Assembly: GCA_002085205.1 (NCBI GenBank)
Contig: NATF01000108.1
Location: 1-6,196, forward strand
Source: Candidatus Cloacimonas sp. 4484_275
GTDB lineage: Bacteria > Cloacimonadota > Cloacimonadia > Cloacimonadales > TCS61
DNA: 6,196 nt
Direction of reading: 5' to 3'
Position 1 is the stretch's first letter; the number at the start of each line of letters is the position of its first letter. The notes under the pieces are model-generated. The model did no database searches and was not told the origin of the DNA. It was given only the letters and a program-made list of their open reading frames with translations. Position numbers and translations under genes: made by a program. This document shows, one piece after another, positions 1 through 5,918 of the stretch.

Positions 1-50
1 GGCACAACAATTGCAAATTTGTTCTGGTGAAAAAATGAAAATTTTTTCAT
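1..50 (-). CDS. Start of an unidentified protein (5' end only, runs off the window)
   Basis: On the minus strand an ATG at 50-48 opens a frame that stays open to the window edge, giving MKKFSFFHQNKFAIVV. The start is supported by a near-perfect Shine-Dalgarno (GAGGGAGGT) ending five bases upstream, the strongest in the window. The N-terminus has two lysines, several aromatic residues, another lysine and then the beginning of a hydrophobic run (FAIVV). That would suit a signal peptide or the first membrane segment of an inner-membrane protein, but sixteen residues cannot identify a family. It lies in the same direction as the radical SAM gene, directly after that gene's terminator. No promoter fits between terminator and ribosome binding site, so its transcription must start further upstream or depend on read-through. 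Confidence 0.6.
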   Translation of the reverse strand, partial: MKKFSFFHQNKFAIVV

Positions 51-55
51 AATAT

Positions 56-64
56 ACCTCCCTC
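56..64 (-). promoter_or_regulatory. Strong Shine-Dalgarno site
   Basis: The minus strand reads GAGGGAGGT here, followed by ATATT and then the ATG at 50-48. The five-base spacing and long match to the anti-Shine-Dalgarno make this the main evidence that the short open frame at 50-1 is the start of a real gene. Confidence 0.65.
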
Positions 65-71
65 AAAAGAT

Positions 72-103
72 AAAAAAGCGGCATCGAAAGATGCCGTTTT
101 TTT
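72..103 (-). terminator. Intrinsic terminator, probably bidirectional
   Basis: A perfect 7-bp GC-rich stem (79-85 with 90-96) closes on a GAAA loop on the plus strand. It is flanked by A6 on one side and T8 on the other, so the stem can extend through A-U pairs and a U-tract follows it on either strand. It begins three bases after the radical SAM stop codon at 106-108, as expected for the end of the minus-strand transcription unit. Because it is symmetrical it could also stop plus-strand transcripts, although no plus-strand gene is visible. Confidence 0.85.
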
Positions 104-105
104 TA

Positions 106-1782
106 TTAAAGAATAAGTTTTTTACCGTTCGGGAAAAAAATTGTAATGTTCTTTTCTTCGGGATACTTTTTCTTGAATTCTTCCGTAAGCGGTTTAAAAA
201 AAACCGCTTTTTTCAATTGTAATCCGAACGGTTTAAAAAAAACCGCTTTTTTCAATTGTAATCCGAAATGTGAATTTTTCTCCTCGATTTTTTGTTTTAT
301 CAATAAATAGTTTTTCCTCCTAAAATCGTCAATTTCAGAGGAACGAATAAAATCGGGATAATAATGTGAACCTGCTATTTTACACCAATCATATCGCAAA
401 CAATCGATAAAAAAACCACTTCTGTCGGGTAATTTCGATTGAATAAACTTCAAAAGATGAAAGGCGTTTTTTTGCCAATTTTTTATGATAAAATCAAAAT
501 GATTATCTTCAAAAAATCCGAGAAGTTCACGGAAAAATGCGAAGGGATGCTCAAATTCCGTCACAAGTTCTTTCAATGTTCTAACAAATTTCTCGGAATT
601 ATAGTATATGTTTAAGAGTTTTTCTATCTTTTGAAGTAAAATGATCTCTTCATAATTTAACCATTTTGTTTGTAAAACCTGATAAGGCGCCGATTCCGAA
701 TATAAAATTCCGAACTTATCTTTTTCCTCTTGTAAAGGTGTTCCCGTCAGAATTTTTAGAAATCCGAGTTGAAAATGGTGAGCCTGTAATTCAAATATTT
801 CATTAAAAGAATTAATAATTTCCGAGAAAGTATCGTACGGCAAACCGACAATTAAATCCACATGCAAATGTATGTTTGCCATTTTCACAAGTCGAAAAAT
901 ATTTTTTTTCGATTTCTGCCAATCGTCTTTTCTATGAATTGCCGAAATAGCTTTCGGATTAACGCTTTGAATTCCGATTTCAAATTGAAAAATTCCCGGT
1001 TTGATTTTTTTCAAAATGGAAAAATCTTCTTCCTGCAAAAAAGACGGATGAATTTCAAAATGAAATTTGGTTTGGGTTTCCAGATTGGAAAGAAATTTCC
1101 ATATTTCGCGTGAAAATTGTGAATTGGAATTAAAAGTTCTATCTATAAATTTGATGATTTTCACCTTTTTTGAAAGAAGAAAATTTAGTTCGTTTTTGAC
1201 ATCGGTAATTTTTCGAAATTCAAGTTTTTGGTCGTTTCGTGACGAAAGACAATAGGAACAACGGAAAGCACAGCCGCGACTGGCTTCATAATAAACATAT
1301 TTGTCATTTATTTCCGGAAAATCCTCGTCTCGGTAAGGAAAAGGTATTTCGGAAAAATGCGGATTGGAAATTTTAATAATTTTCTCAGTAAGAATTTTCC
1401 TGTTTTCCAAAAAATATTTAAAACCCGTTTCTCCGAATCCTGCAATGATGTAATCTATTTCAGGATAGTTTCTTAGCCAATCGGAACCGTTGAAGCTCAC
1501 TTCCGGTCCGCCTAACAGCAAAATTACTTTCGGAAGAACTTTTTTTATATCCGGAAGTAAAACCTTTACTATTTCCACATTCCAGATATAGACGGAAATC
1601 GCTAAAATTTGCGGATTGATTTTCCAGATTTCCTGCAAGATGGCAAACGGTGTCTGTTTAATTGTAACTTCTTTTATAACAGTCTGATACGGAAGTTCGA
1701 CAACATAATTTCGCAAATAGCGAATAGCAAGATTCGTATGCGTAAAACGGGCGTTTATTCCCAGTAAAAGAATTTTTTCCAT
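106..1782 (-). CDS. B12-binding-domain radical SAM protein (DUF4080-type)
   Basis: This 558-residue protein appears complete. Residues 1-140 resemble a cobalamin-binding Rossmann domain, with the GGPEVSF loop at 91-97 and GFGETG at 115-120. The radical SAM core follows, with its iron-sulfur cysteines in the CxxxCxxC motif (C171, C175, C178) after the EASRG lead-in. Family features continue with FEIGIQS near 268-274 and DLIVGLPYDT at 309-318. The C-terminal 180 or so residues resemble the DUF4080 region of this subgroup. Such enzymes cleave S-adenosylmethionine to a radical; the substrate of this subgroup is unknown to me, so the methyltransferase-like label is only family-level. I see no clear DxHxxG cobalamin-ligand motif, which many relatives also lack. 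Only three bases separate the ATG from the nucleotidyltransferase stop, and no Shine-Dalgarno is visible, so translational coupling is likely. Residues 506-531 are a 13-residue sequence repeated twice. Confidence 0.85.
   Translation of the reverse strand: MEKILLLGINARFTHTNLAIRYLRNYVVELPYQTVIKEVTIKQTPFAILQEIWKINPQILAISVYIWNVEIVKVLLPDIKKVLPKVILLLGGPEVSFNGSDWLRNYPEIDYIIAGFGETGFKYFLENRKILTEKIIKISNPHFSEIPFPYRDEDFPEINDKYVYYEASRGCAFRCSYCLSSRNDQKLEFRKITDVKNELNFLLSKKVKIIKFIDRTFNSNSQFSREIWKFLSNLETQTKFHFEIHPSFLQEEDFSILKKIKPGIFQFEIGIQSVNPKAISAIHRKDDWQKSKKNIFRLVKMANIHLHVDLIVGLPYDTFSEIINSFNEIFELQAHHFQLGFLKILTGTPLQEEKDKFGILYSESAPYQVLQTKWLNYEEIILLQKIEKLLNIYYNSEKFVRTLKELVTEFEHPFAFFRELLGFFEDNHFDFIIKNWQKNAFHLLKFIQSKLPDRSGFFIDCLRYDWCKIAGSHYYPDFIRSSEIDDFRRKNYLLIKQKIEEKNSHFGLQLKKAVFFKPFGLQLKKAVFFKPLTEEFKKKYPEEKNITIFFPNGKKLIL
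190..267 (-). repeat. Exact 39-bp in-frame tandem duplication
   Basis: Bases 190-228 and 229-267 are identical. They lie in the 3' end of the radical SAM gene and encode FGLQLKKAVFFKP twice (residues 506-518 and 519-531). Being a multiple of three, the duplication keeps the frame open. The perfect identity, including silent positions, implies a very recent event or an assembly or consensus error. Each unit also contains a small inverted repeat, CGGTTT with AAACCG, around an A-tract. The better of the two (187-195 with 201-209, then T6) looks like a plus-strand terminator but has no gene to serve. Confidence 0.95.
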
Positions 1783-1785
1783 TGT

Positions 1786-2061
1786 TTAGGAAAAGAGTTG
1801 CAGCGCTCTCTCCAAATCTTCCGGAAAATCGATTTCCAGACAAGGAATATCATCTGTGGAAACCGCTTTTAAGATAACCTTTTTCGCCAATAAATCAACC
1901 GCATATTCAAAATAATTATTTTCCTGTCCGTTATCTATTCCGACCTGTAGAAAATGTGCAAAATCAGGCAAAACATCGAGATTAAACTTTCCGACTCCGA
2001 TAAATTCTCCCGCACATTTTTCAATTTCAAGCTTTTTTGAAATAGATAAAATCATCGTCAA
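1786..2061 (-). CDS. Sugar/choline-phosphate nucleotidyltransferase, 3' fragment of a broken gene
   Basis: This is the C-terminal half of a LicC/RfbA-like nucleotidyltransferase, in a different frame from its N-terminal half at 2350-2027. Native sequence seems to begin about SISKKLEIEKCAGEF near 2046. The CAGEFIGVGKF stretch, the NNYFEYAVDLL segment and the closing CLEIDFPEDLERA motif are typical of the second half of LicC-like enzymes. The residues read before SISKK (an ATG-like start at 2061 and MTMIL) are simply the upstream gene seen out of frame, so no real start exists here. The conserved segment that should precede it, with the metal-binding Gly-Asp and about 45-55 residues, is absent from the window. 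The stop lies three bases before the radical SAM start. Confidence 0.75.
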   Translation of the reverse strand: MTMILSISKKLEIEKCAGEFIGVGKFNLDVLPDFAHFLQVGIDNGQENNYFEYAVDLLAKKVILKAVSTDDIPCLEIDFPEDLERALQLFS

Positions 2062-2350
2062 AATATTTTCGAGCTAACCAAAGCGAATACAAAGTATTGG
2101 TTTTGTCAAAAATCGGATTGTAAACAAAAGTGCAATTTTCCGGTTTAACCAATTCCAAAATATGATTTTGCAAAATCTCTTTTTTGAAACCCAGCACAAA
2201 AACAAAATCGTTTATTCCCACTTCCAAACAGCTTTCCAATTGACGATGGATTATCGACTTTCCACCGATTTCAATCATACTTTTGGGAAGTCCGCCGGAA
2301 ACTTTCTGCAATCTTTTCCCGATTCCGGCCGCCAAAATAATCGCTTTCAT
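2027..2350 (-). CDS. Sugar/choline-phosphate nucleotidyltransferase, 5' fragment of a broken gene
   Basis: This is the N-terminal nucleotide-binding half of a nucleotidyltransferase. It has the family signature LAAGIGKRL (residues 6-14), then the PKSMIEIGGKSII motif (22-34) that contributes to NTP binding, and NTLYSLWLAR (85-94), typical of LicC-like phosphocholine cytidylyltransferases and related sugar-phosphate enzymes. Such enzymes join CTP or UTP to a phosphorylated substrate to make an activated donor for cell-surface polymers; the substrate cannot be told from sequence. The ATG at 2350 has a Shine-Dalgarno (AAGGA, six bases upstream). Native sequence ends about FDDDFIYF (residue 104, near 2039); the family would continue with a Gly-Asp motif, but here the frame runs into KKA and stops. 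Together the two fragments give about 190 native residues against roughly 235-250 usual for the family. Confidence 0.75.
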   Translation of the reverse strand: MKAIILAAGIGKRLQKVSGGLPKSMIEIGGKSIIHRQLESCLEVGINDFVFVLGFKKEILQNHILELVKPENCTFVYNPIFDKTNTLYSLWLARKYFDDDFIYFKKA

Positions 2351-2409
2351 ACAAATTCCTTTTTCTTTTTTCCCGTTCGCAATTTCTTGAAATCACTTTG
2401 AACGGTCAT
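2347..2409 (-). other. Possible 20-codon upstream ORF overlapping the nucleotidyltransferase start (ATGA)
   Basis: An ATG at 2409-2407 opens MTVQSDFKKLRTGKKKKEFV, and its TGA overlaps the nucleotidyltransferase ATG by the coupling sequence ATGA. It has no good Shine-Dalgarno, and an in-frame stop lies shortly upstream. It could be a leader peptide, the tail of a gene whose body is missing, or chance. The whole gap at 2351-2465 otherwise contains only AT-rich sequence with a second short open stretch in another frame (KFVDGITVLKALHNDRSK). Neither is convincing as a gene. Confidence 0.2.
2357..2361 (-). promoter_or_regulatory. Shine-Dalgarno of the nucleotidyltransferase gene
   Basis: The minus strand reads AAGGA, then six bases, then the ATG at 2350-2348. 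This fixes the start of the nucleotidyltransferase at MKAIILAAG, where the family normally begins. Confidence 0.55.
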
Positions 2410-2465
2410 TGTGAAGAGCTTTTAAAACGGTTATTCCGTCAACAAATTTTTAGGATAAAAATATT

Positions 2466-3251
2466 TTACAAAGCTAGCGAACGAAAGAGAAACAAACGAA
2501 GATATAAATCAAATATCAAATGACCGAATAAAACATAAAAAACGGCAGCCGAAATCAAAAAAGGCGCAAAGGGAATTTCTTTTGTTCTTTCCTTATAAAA
2601 AACCAATATAAAAATGAGGGCAAAAAACGAGGCAAAAAATATTGTGAACAAAACTCCGTAAAATCCCACGAAACTGCCGATTGCCGCGATAAGTTTGATG
2701 TCTCCGCCGCCAAGCGCTTCTTTTTTCATAAAACGGTGAAACAGATAAGCCAAAATAAAAAAAACAAAAAAACCGAAAGCCGCGCCGGTGAAAGCGGAAA
2801 CAATTCCCATTTTACTGCCGGGAATCAGGGAAAACAAAAAACCGATAATGAGCAGCGGTAACGAAAGAACATCGGGAATAATTTTGTGAACCACATCAAT
2901 GCTGAAAATAATTATTCCGAAAGAAATAAAAACGAAATATTTCCAGAAATCGGGCGAAAAATTCTGCCCGGAAACAAAAAACAATCCCAAAAAGAACAAA
3001 GGCGTAATTATTTCAATGATCGGATAAATTGGTGATATTTTAGCTCCGCAATATCGACACTTCCCTTTCAAAAAAAGATAACTGAATATCGGGATGTTAT
3101 CGAACATCGTGATTTTGTGTTTACAGACAGGACAATGAGAAGCCGGAAAAACGATAGATTCTTTTCTGGGAATGCGATAAATGCAAACATTGAAGAAGCT
3201 TCCCAATACCATTCCGATTAAAATTATAAGAAAGTAAATTATCCAATTCAT
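2466..3251 (-). CDS. pilD: Prepilin peptidase / N-methyltransferase (A24 family, PilD/GspO type)
   Basis: This 261-residue integral membrane protein looks intact. The N-terminus shows the family motif GSFFNVCIYRIPR (17-29). Two CxxC pairs follow (C40/C43 and C65/C68), forming the cytoplasmic zinc-binding domain found in methylating prepilin peptidases. The remainder is hydrophobic with about seven or eight membrane spans. Likely catalytic aspartates are D119 in SIDVVHKIIPD and D184 in GGGDIK (the GxGD motif), 65 residues apart as in bacterial family members. The conserved PFAPFLISAA lies near 227-236. Known family members cleave the leader after glycine in prepilins or pseudopilins and methylate the new N-terminus in the inner membrane. 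It follows pilB and pilC, as in many pilus clusters. There is no Shine-Dalgarno before the ATG; a hairpin and U-tract abut it instead. Confidence 0.92.
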   Translation of the reverse strand: MNWIIYFLIILIGMVLGSFFNVCIYRIPRKESIVFPASHCPVCKHKITMFDNIPIFSYLFLKGKCRYCGAKISPIYPIIEIITPLFFLGLFFVSGQNFSPDFWKYFVFISFGIIIFSIDVVHKIIPDVLSLPLLIIGFLFSLIPGSKMGIVSAFTGAAFGFFVFFILAYLFHRFMKKEALGGGDIKLIAAIGSFVGFYGVLFTIFFASFFALIFILVFYKERTKEIPFAPFLISAAVFYVLFGHLIFDLYLRLFLFRSLAL

Positions 3252-3294
3252 AAAAAAAGAGGGCTTGAAATTTCACTCTTGGAAATTCAAGCCC
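3252..3294 (-). terminator. Hairpin with U-tract between pilC and pilD
   Basis: A 9-bp perfect stem, GGGCTTGAA (3261-3269 plus strand) with TTCAAGCCC (3286-3294), can be extended by three A-U pairs past one bulged base. On the minus strand it is followed by TCTTTTTTT and then immediately by the pilD ATG at 3251. It begins 16 bases after the pilC stop. By shape it is an intrinsic terminator for pilB-pilC. Its odd placement means it occupies exactly where pilD's ribosome binding site should be, so it may instead act as an attenuator or translation-control hairpin. Confidence 0.65.
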
Positions 3295-3310
3295 GCAATG
3301 TGAATTTTTT

Positions 3311-4105
3311 TTATTTCATTCCTGAACTAATTGCCATTCCGAGATTAAACACCGGCAAATAAATAATTACGATAATGGAACCGACGAAAACAGCCATCAG
3401 AATTATCAACAACGGTTCAATCAAAGAAGATAATCTGTCTATCACGGAATCAACCAATTTTTCATAAAATTCGGCCGCATTACCCAAAAGTTTGTCCATA
3501 TCTCCCGTTTCTTCTCCGGTTGCAATCAATTGAAGCAAAGTAGAGGGAAAAATTCCGGTTTTTTTAAATGCTCCGGCTACGCTGTAACCTTCTTTAACCA
3601 TTACTCTTGCTTTGCGAACCGCAGATTCCACGACTGCATTCTGCACAACATTTTCCGAAAGTTCCAAAGTTTCCATAATCGGAACACCGGCAGCCATCAA
3701 AATACTGAAAGTTCTGGCGAATTTGCTCATTATCGAATTTTTTACCAGATTTCCGATAACCGGAATTTTCAATAAGAAACTATCAATTATGTATCTTCCT
3801 TTATCGGAAAGATAGAATAAAAACACAGAGAAGAAAACGGCAACCAGAACAAGAAACGTATAAAAAATATTGTCTCGAATAAGGTTACTAATTGCGATAG
3901 CCAAAAGTGTCGGTCCGGGCAAATCCGCATTAAAACTTTCATAAACATTTGCAAACATCGGAATTACAAAGTAGAAAAGCCCCCAAGTTACCAACAACAC
4001 AAAAATCAAAATGAAAATGGGATAAGCCATTGCAGACCAAACTTTTCGTCTCGTATCATCAATCTTTTCCAGATAAATCGAAAGTTTATCCAAAACGGTG
4101 TGCAA
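3311..4105 (-). CDS. pilC: Type IV pilus / type II secretion platform protein PilC/GspF, 3' fragment of a broken gene
   Basis: This holds the C-terminal two thirds of an inner-membrane platform protein. Native sequence actually begins a little upstream, near 4129, with NAGEVSGTLHTVLDKLSIYL, a hallmark of the end of the first T2SSF domain. That stretch is continuous in this frame, so the in-track start at 4105 (MHTVLDK) is not a real start. The first membrane segment follows RRKVWSAMAYPIFILI; a long hydrophobic segment lies near residues 80-98. The second T2SSF domain has KFARTFSILMAAGVPI, AFKKTGIFPSTLLQLIATGEETG and the final membrane segment ending in YLPVFNLG. These all match PilC/GspF, which sits at the base of the fibre and contacts the PilB ATPase. 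The gene ends at 3313-3311, and the hairpin before pilD follows. Confidence 0.82.
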   Translation of the reverse strand: MHTVLDKLSIYLEKIDDTRRKVWSAMAYPIFILIFVLLVTWGLFYFVIPMFANVYESFNADLPGPTLLAIAISNLIRDNIFYTFLVLVAVFFSVFLFYLSDKGRYIIDSFLLKIPVIGNLVKNSIMSKFARTFSILMAAGVPIMETLELSENVVQNAVVESAVRKARVMVKEGYSVAGAFKKTGIFPSTLLQLIATGEETGDMDKLLGNAAEFYEKLVDSVIDRLSSLIEPLLIILMAVFVGSIIVIIYLPVFNLGMAISSGMK

Positions 4106-4308
4106 AGTTCCCGAAACTTCTCCAGCATTACTTTGTCAAAGAGCGATAATTTACCTTTGAAAGCACCTTCTCCCGTTGATTTCACGGAAATGATCGTGCT
4201 TCCTTCTTTTGTCAATTTGTCAATAGCCTCGTCTAGAGAATTTGCTTTCAAAGTTCCTTCGACTCGCGCTCCTTTGGCATCTTTAATTATGTATTGAAAA
4301 CCTGCCAT
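4006..4308 (-). CDS. pilC: Type IV pilus / type II secretion platform protein PilC/GspF, 5' fragment of a broken gene
   Basis: This is the N-terminus of PilC/GspF. MAGFQYIIKDAKGARVEGTL and the following ANSLDEAIDKLTKEGSTIISVK form the short cytoplasmic beta-alpha element that opens the family. The start is supported by a GAGG Shine-Dalgarno at 4315-4318 and by the 10-base spacing from the pilB stop. About 60 residues are native, ending at KLSLFDKV near 4129. After that the frame reads pilC sequence out of register (MLEKFRELC and on to a stop at 4006). The first T2SSF domain, with its family motif of the type FTRQLATMLxAGxPL, should follow but is missing: about 80 residues by comparison with PilC from other bacteria. 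Confidence 0.8.
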   Translation of the reverse strand: MAGFQYIIKDAKGARVEGTLKANSLDEAIDKLTKEGSTIISVKSTGEGAFKGKLSLFDKVMLEKFRELCTPFWINFRFIWKRLMIRDEKFGLQWLIPFSF

Positions 4309-4314
4309 ATTTTT

Positions 4315-4318
4315 CCTC
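4315..4318 (-). promoter_or_regulatory. Shine-Dalgarno of pilC
   Basis: The minus strand reads TAA (pilB stop), GAGG, AAAAAT, ATG. The GAGG core sits six bases before the pilC ATG and begins directly after the pilB stop, consistent with co-transcription and coupling of the two genes. Confidence 0.5.
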
Positions 4319-4600
4319 TTAATCGGATACTGTTAATTTAATAACTTCCTGAATGGTAGTTATTCCTTTTTTCATTTTATCGATGGCGCTTTCATGCAAG
4401 GAAACCATTCCGTGATTGATTGCATGTTCCCTGATTATATCCTGATTCGCACCTTCAAAAATCAATTTTCTGATATCCTGACGAACCTCCAGCATTTCAA
4501 AAATACCGGTTCTTCCGGAATAACCGGTGTTGTCGCAATGAACGCAACCCGTTCCTTTTTTGAACTCAATGCCGATTGCCTCTTGTTTGCTGATATGCAA
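4319..4600 (-). CDS. pilB: Assembly ATPase PilB/GspE, 3' fragment of a broken gene
   Basis: This is the C-terminal end of the ATPase. GCVHCDNTGYSGRTGIFEMLEV contains the second CxxC pair of the tetracysteine zinc motif and the conserved GRTGIFE stretch. The helical tail, including LHESAIDKMKKGITTIQEVIKLT, is typical of PilB/GspE. Native sequence seems to start at about ISKQEAIGIEF (4594). The preceding TTG at 4600 is only the out-of-frame continuation of the upstream fragment, so this piece has no start of its own. The first CxxC pair and the AQRLVRxxC segment that precede this region in the family are absent, about 30-35 residues. The stop lies 10 bases before pilC. Confidence 0.85.
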   Translation of the reverse strand: MHISKQEAIGIEFKKGTGCVHCDNTGYSGRTGIFEMLEVRQDIRKLIFEGANQDIIREHAINHGMVSLHESAIDKMKKGITTIQEVIKLTVSD

Positions 4601-5918
4601 CCAAATACGGCGGAATTCCGATATCCAACAAACGCGTTATCGTTGCCGGAGCATCGTTGGCATGCAAAGTTGTGAACACAAGAAGATGACCCGTTAGCGA
4701 AAATTTGATGGCAATATCGGCGGTTTCGTGATCTCGAATCTCTCCGATAAGCACAATATCCGGATCTTGTCGCAAAACGGAACGCAATGAAGCTCCAAAA
4801 GTCAGCCCGATTTTTTCCTTTGTTTCGATTTGGGTTATACCGTCCAATCTGTATTCCACCGGATCTTCAACCGTAACAATATTGTTTTCGATATTTCTGA
4901 TTTCCTTCAAGGCGGCATGAAGCGTTGTTGATTTTCCGCTTCCGGTCGGACCGGAAACAATTGTGATTCCATAAGGACGGTGAATCCATTTTTGAAAAAT
5001 CGATAAATCACGTTCGGTAAAACCAAGAGTGTGCAAATTGAAACCGAATTCACCTTTATCCAGCAAACGCATCACAACTTTTTCGCCAGTGACGGTAGGA
5101 ACAATGGAAACACGGACATCGACACTTTTTATCGAAGTCTTCAAAGAGATGTGACCGTCTTGAGGTAATCGTCTTTCGGCGATATTCAATTTGGACATCA
5201 CCTTCACCAGTGAAACTATTCCGGGATGAAGTCCTATCGGCGGAGACATTACTTCGCGTAATGCACCGTCAATACGAAATCTGACCCTTGTATTTTTCGT
5301 CAGCGGTTCAATGTGTATATCCGTTGCATTCGATTTTATTGCTTCCGTAATAATTAAATTTAACAATTTTACAACCGGCGTATCGGCGTCGGATGTCTTT
5401 TTGGGATCAATGGTTATTTCATTTTCCTCTTCGTCAACAGCAACAAATTCAAAGTTTTCAACGGCATCTTCCACTTGTGAAGTTGTTCGAATACTTTTGT
5501 AATATTTTTCCAAAGTATCCGTGAGAACATCTTCTCCTATAAGAACCGGTGTTACGGATTTTCCCAAAATCTTTTTCAGGCTATCAAGAACGACTATGTT
5601 TTCGGGATCGGTCATTGCCACCACAATCGAATCTCCCTTATCTTTAATGGCAATGACTCTGTTTTGGGTTGCAAAAGGTTCCGGAATTAGTTTTACTATT
5701 TCCGTATCTAATTCCAAAAGTTGATTTTCATCAACAATGTCGTATTCCAATTGTTGATGAAGAGCTTCCAAAAGTTGTTCTTCGGTTAAGTAGCCAAGTT
5801 TTCGTAATGTTTCTCCTATTTTTCCATTGAAAAACGCCCACCCGTAGGATAACGGAAAAGCAAGAAATCCGTAGTTCCCGTAACCTGAGTTCCTAAAATA
5901 TGTGCCGTCATAGTACAT
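4566..5918 (-). CDS. pilB: Assembly ATPase PilB/GspE, main fragment lacking its own start
   Basis: This is the hexameric cytoplasmic ATPase that powers pilus or pseudopilus assembly. Numbering from the ATG at 5918, native sequence runs about residues 31-441. It starts with NGKIGETLRKLGYLTEEQLLEAL (second half of the MshEN/T2SSE-N domain). The N2 domain is at about 180-285 (DIHIEP at 200-205, GHISLK at 255-260). The ATPase core has Walker A GPTGSGKST (323-331), the Asp box VTVEDPVEY (348-356), Walker B DIVLIGEIRD (388-397) and the His box HLLVFTTLHANDA (411-423). Residues 1-30 are the upstream Ig-like gene read in another frame, so the apparent start is not genuine. The family's first GEIL...TEEQL half is missing. 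The 3' end breaks after GIPPYLVA, where the frame shifts and sequence is lost. Confidence 0.85.
   Translation of the reverse strand: MYYDGTYFRNSGYGNYGFLAFPLSYGWAFFNGKIGETLRKLGYLTEEQLLEALHQQLEYDIVDENQLLELDTEIVKLIPEPFATQNRVIAIKDKGDSIVVAMTDPENIVVLDSLKKILGKSVTPVLIGEDVLTDTLEKYYKSIRTTSQVEDAVENFEFVAVDEEENEITIDPKKTSDADTPVVKLLNLIITEAIKSNATDIHIEPLTKNTRVRFRIDGALREVMSPPIGLHPGIVSLVKVMSKLNIAERRLPQDGHISLKTSIKSVDVRVSIVPTVTGEKVVMRLLDKGEFGFNLHTLGFTERDLSIFQKWIHRPYGITIVSGPTGSGKSTTLHAALKEIRNIENNIVTVEDPVEYRLDGITQIETKEKIGLTFGASLRSVLRQDPDIVLIGEIRDHETADIAIKFSLTGHLLVFTTLHANDAPATITRLLDIGIPPYLVAYQQTRGNRH

Noticed and set aside
187..213. Plus-strand terminator (9-bp stem and T6)
   Set aside because: It lies inside the radical SAM coding repeat, no plus-strand gene precedes it, and the second repeat copy has a shorter stem; it follows from codons for KKAVFFKP.
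190..267. CRISPR-like repeat
   Set aside because: The two units are directly adjacent with no spacer and are in-frame coding sequence.
862..1255. Plus-strand open frames within the radical SAM gene, and similar ones inside pilB and pilC
   Set aside because: They are antisense to strongly conserved domains, have Phe/Ser/Arg-rich composition typical of reversed AT-rich coding, and resemble no family.
2410..2440. TTGACG on the minus strand as a -35 box for the nucleotidyltransferase operon
   Set aside because: No acceptable -10 hexamer occurs at 16-18 bases; the only AT-rich run is too close.
2027..4600. Programmed ribosomal frameshifting in three genes
   Set aside because: Changing frame does not recover the missing conserved motifs; sequence itself is absent at each junction.
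5816..5918. ATG at 5918 as the genuine PilB start, or a one-A loss restoring a start at ATGGAAAAATAG near 5827
   Set aside because: The first 30 residues from 5918 are Ig-like gene sequence out of frame. A homopolymer fix would give a PilB start that still lacks the first half of the N-terminal domain, so a gap explains more.
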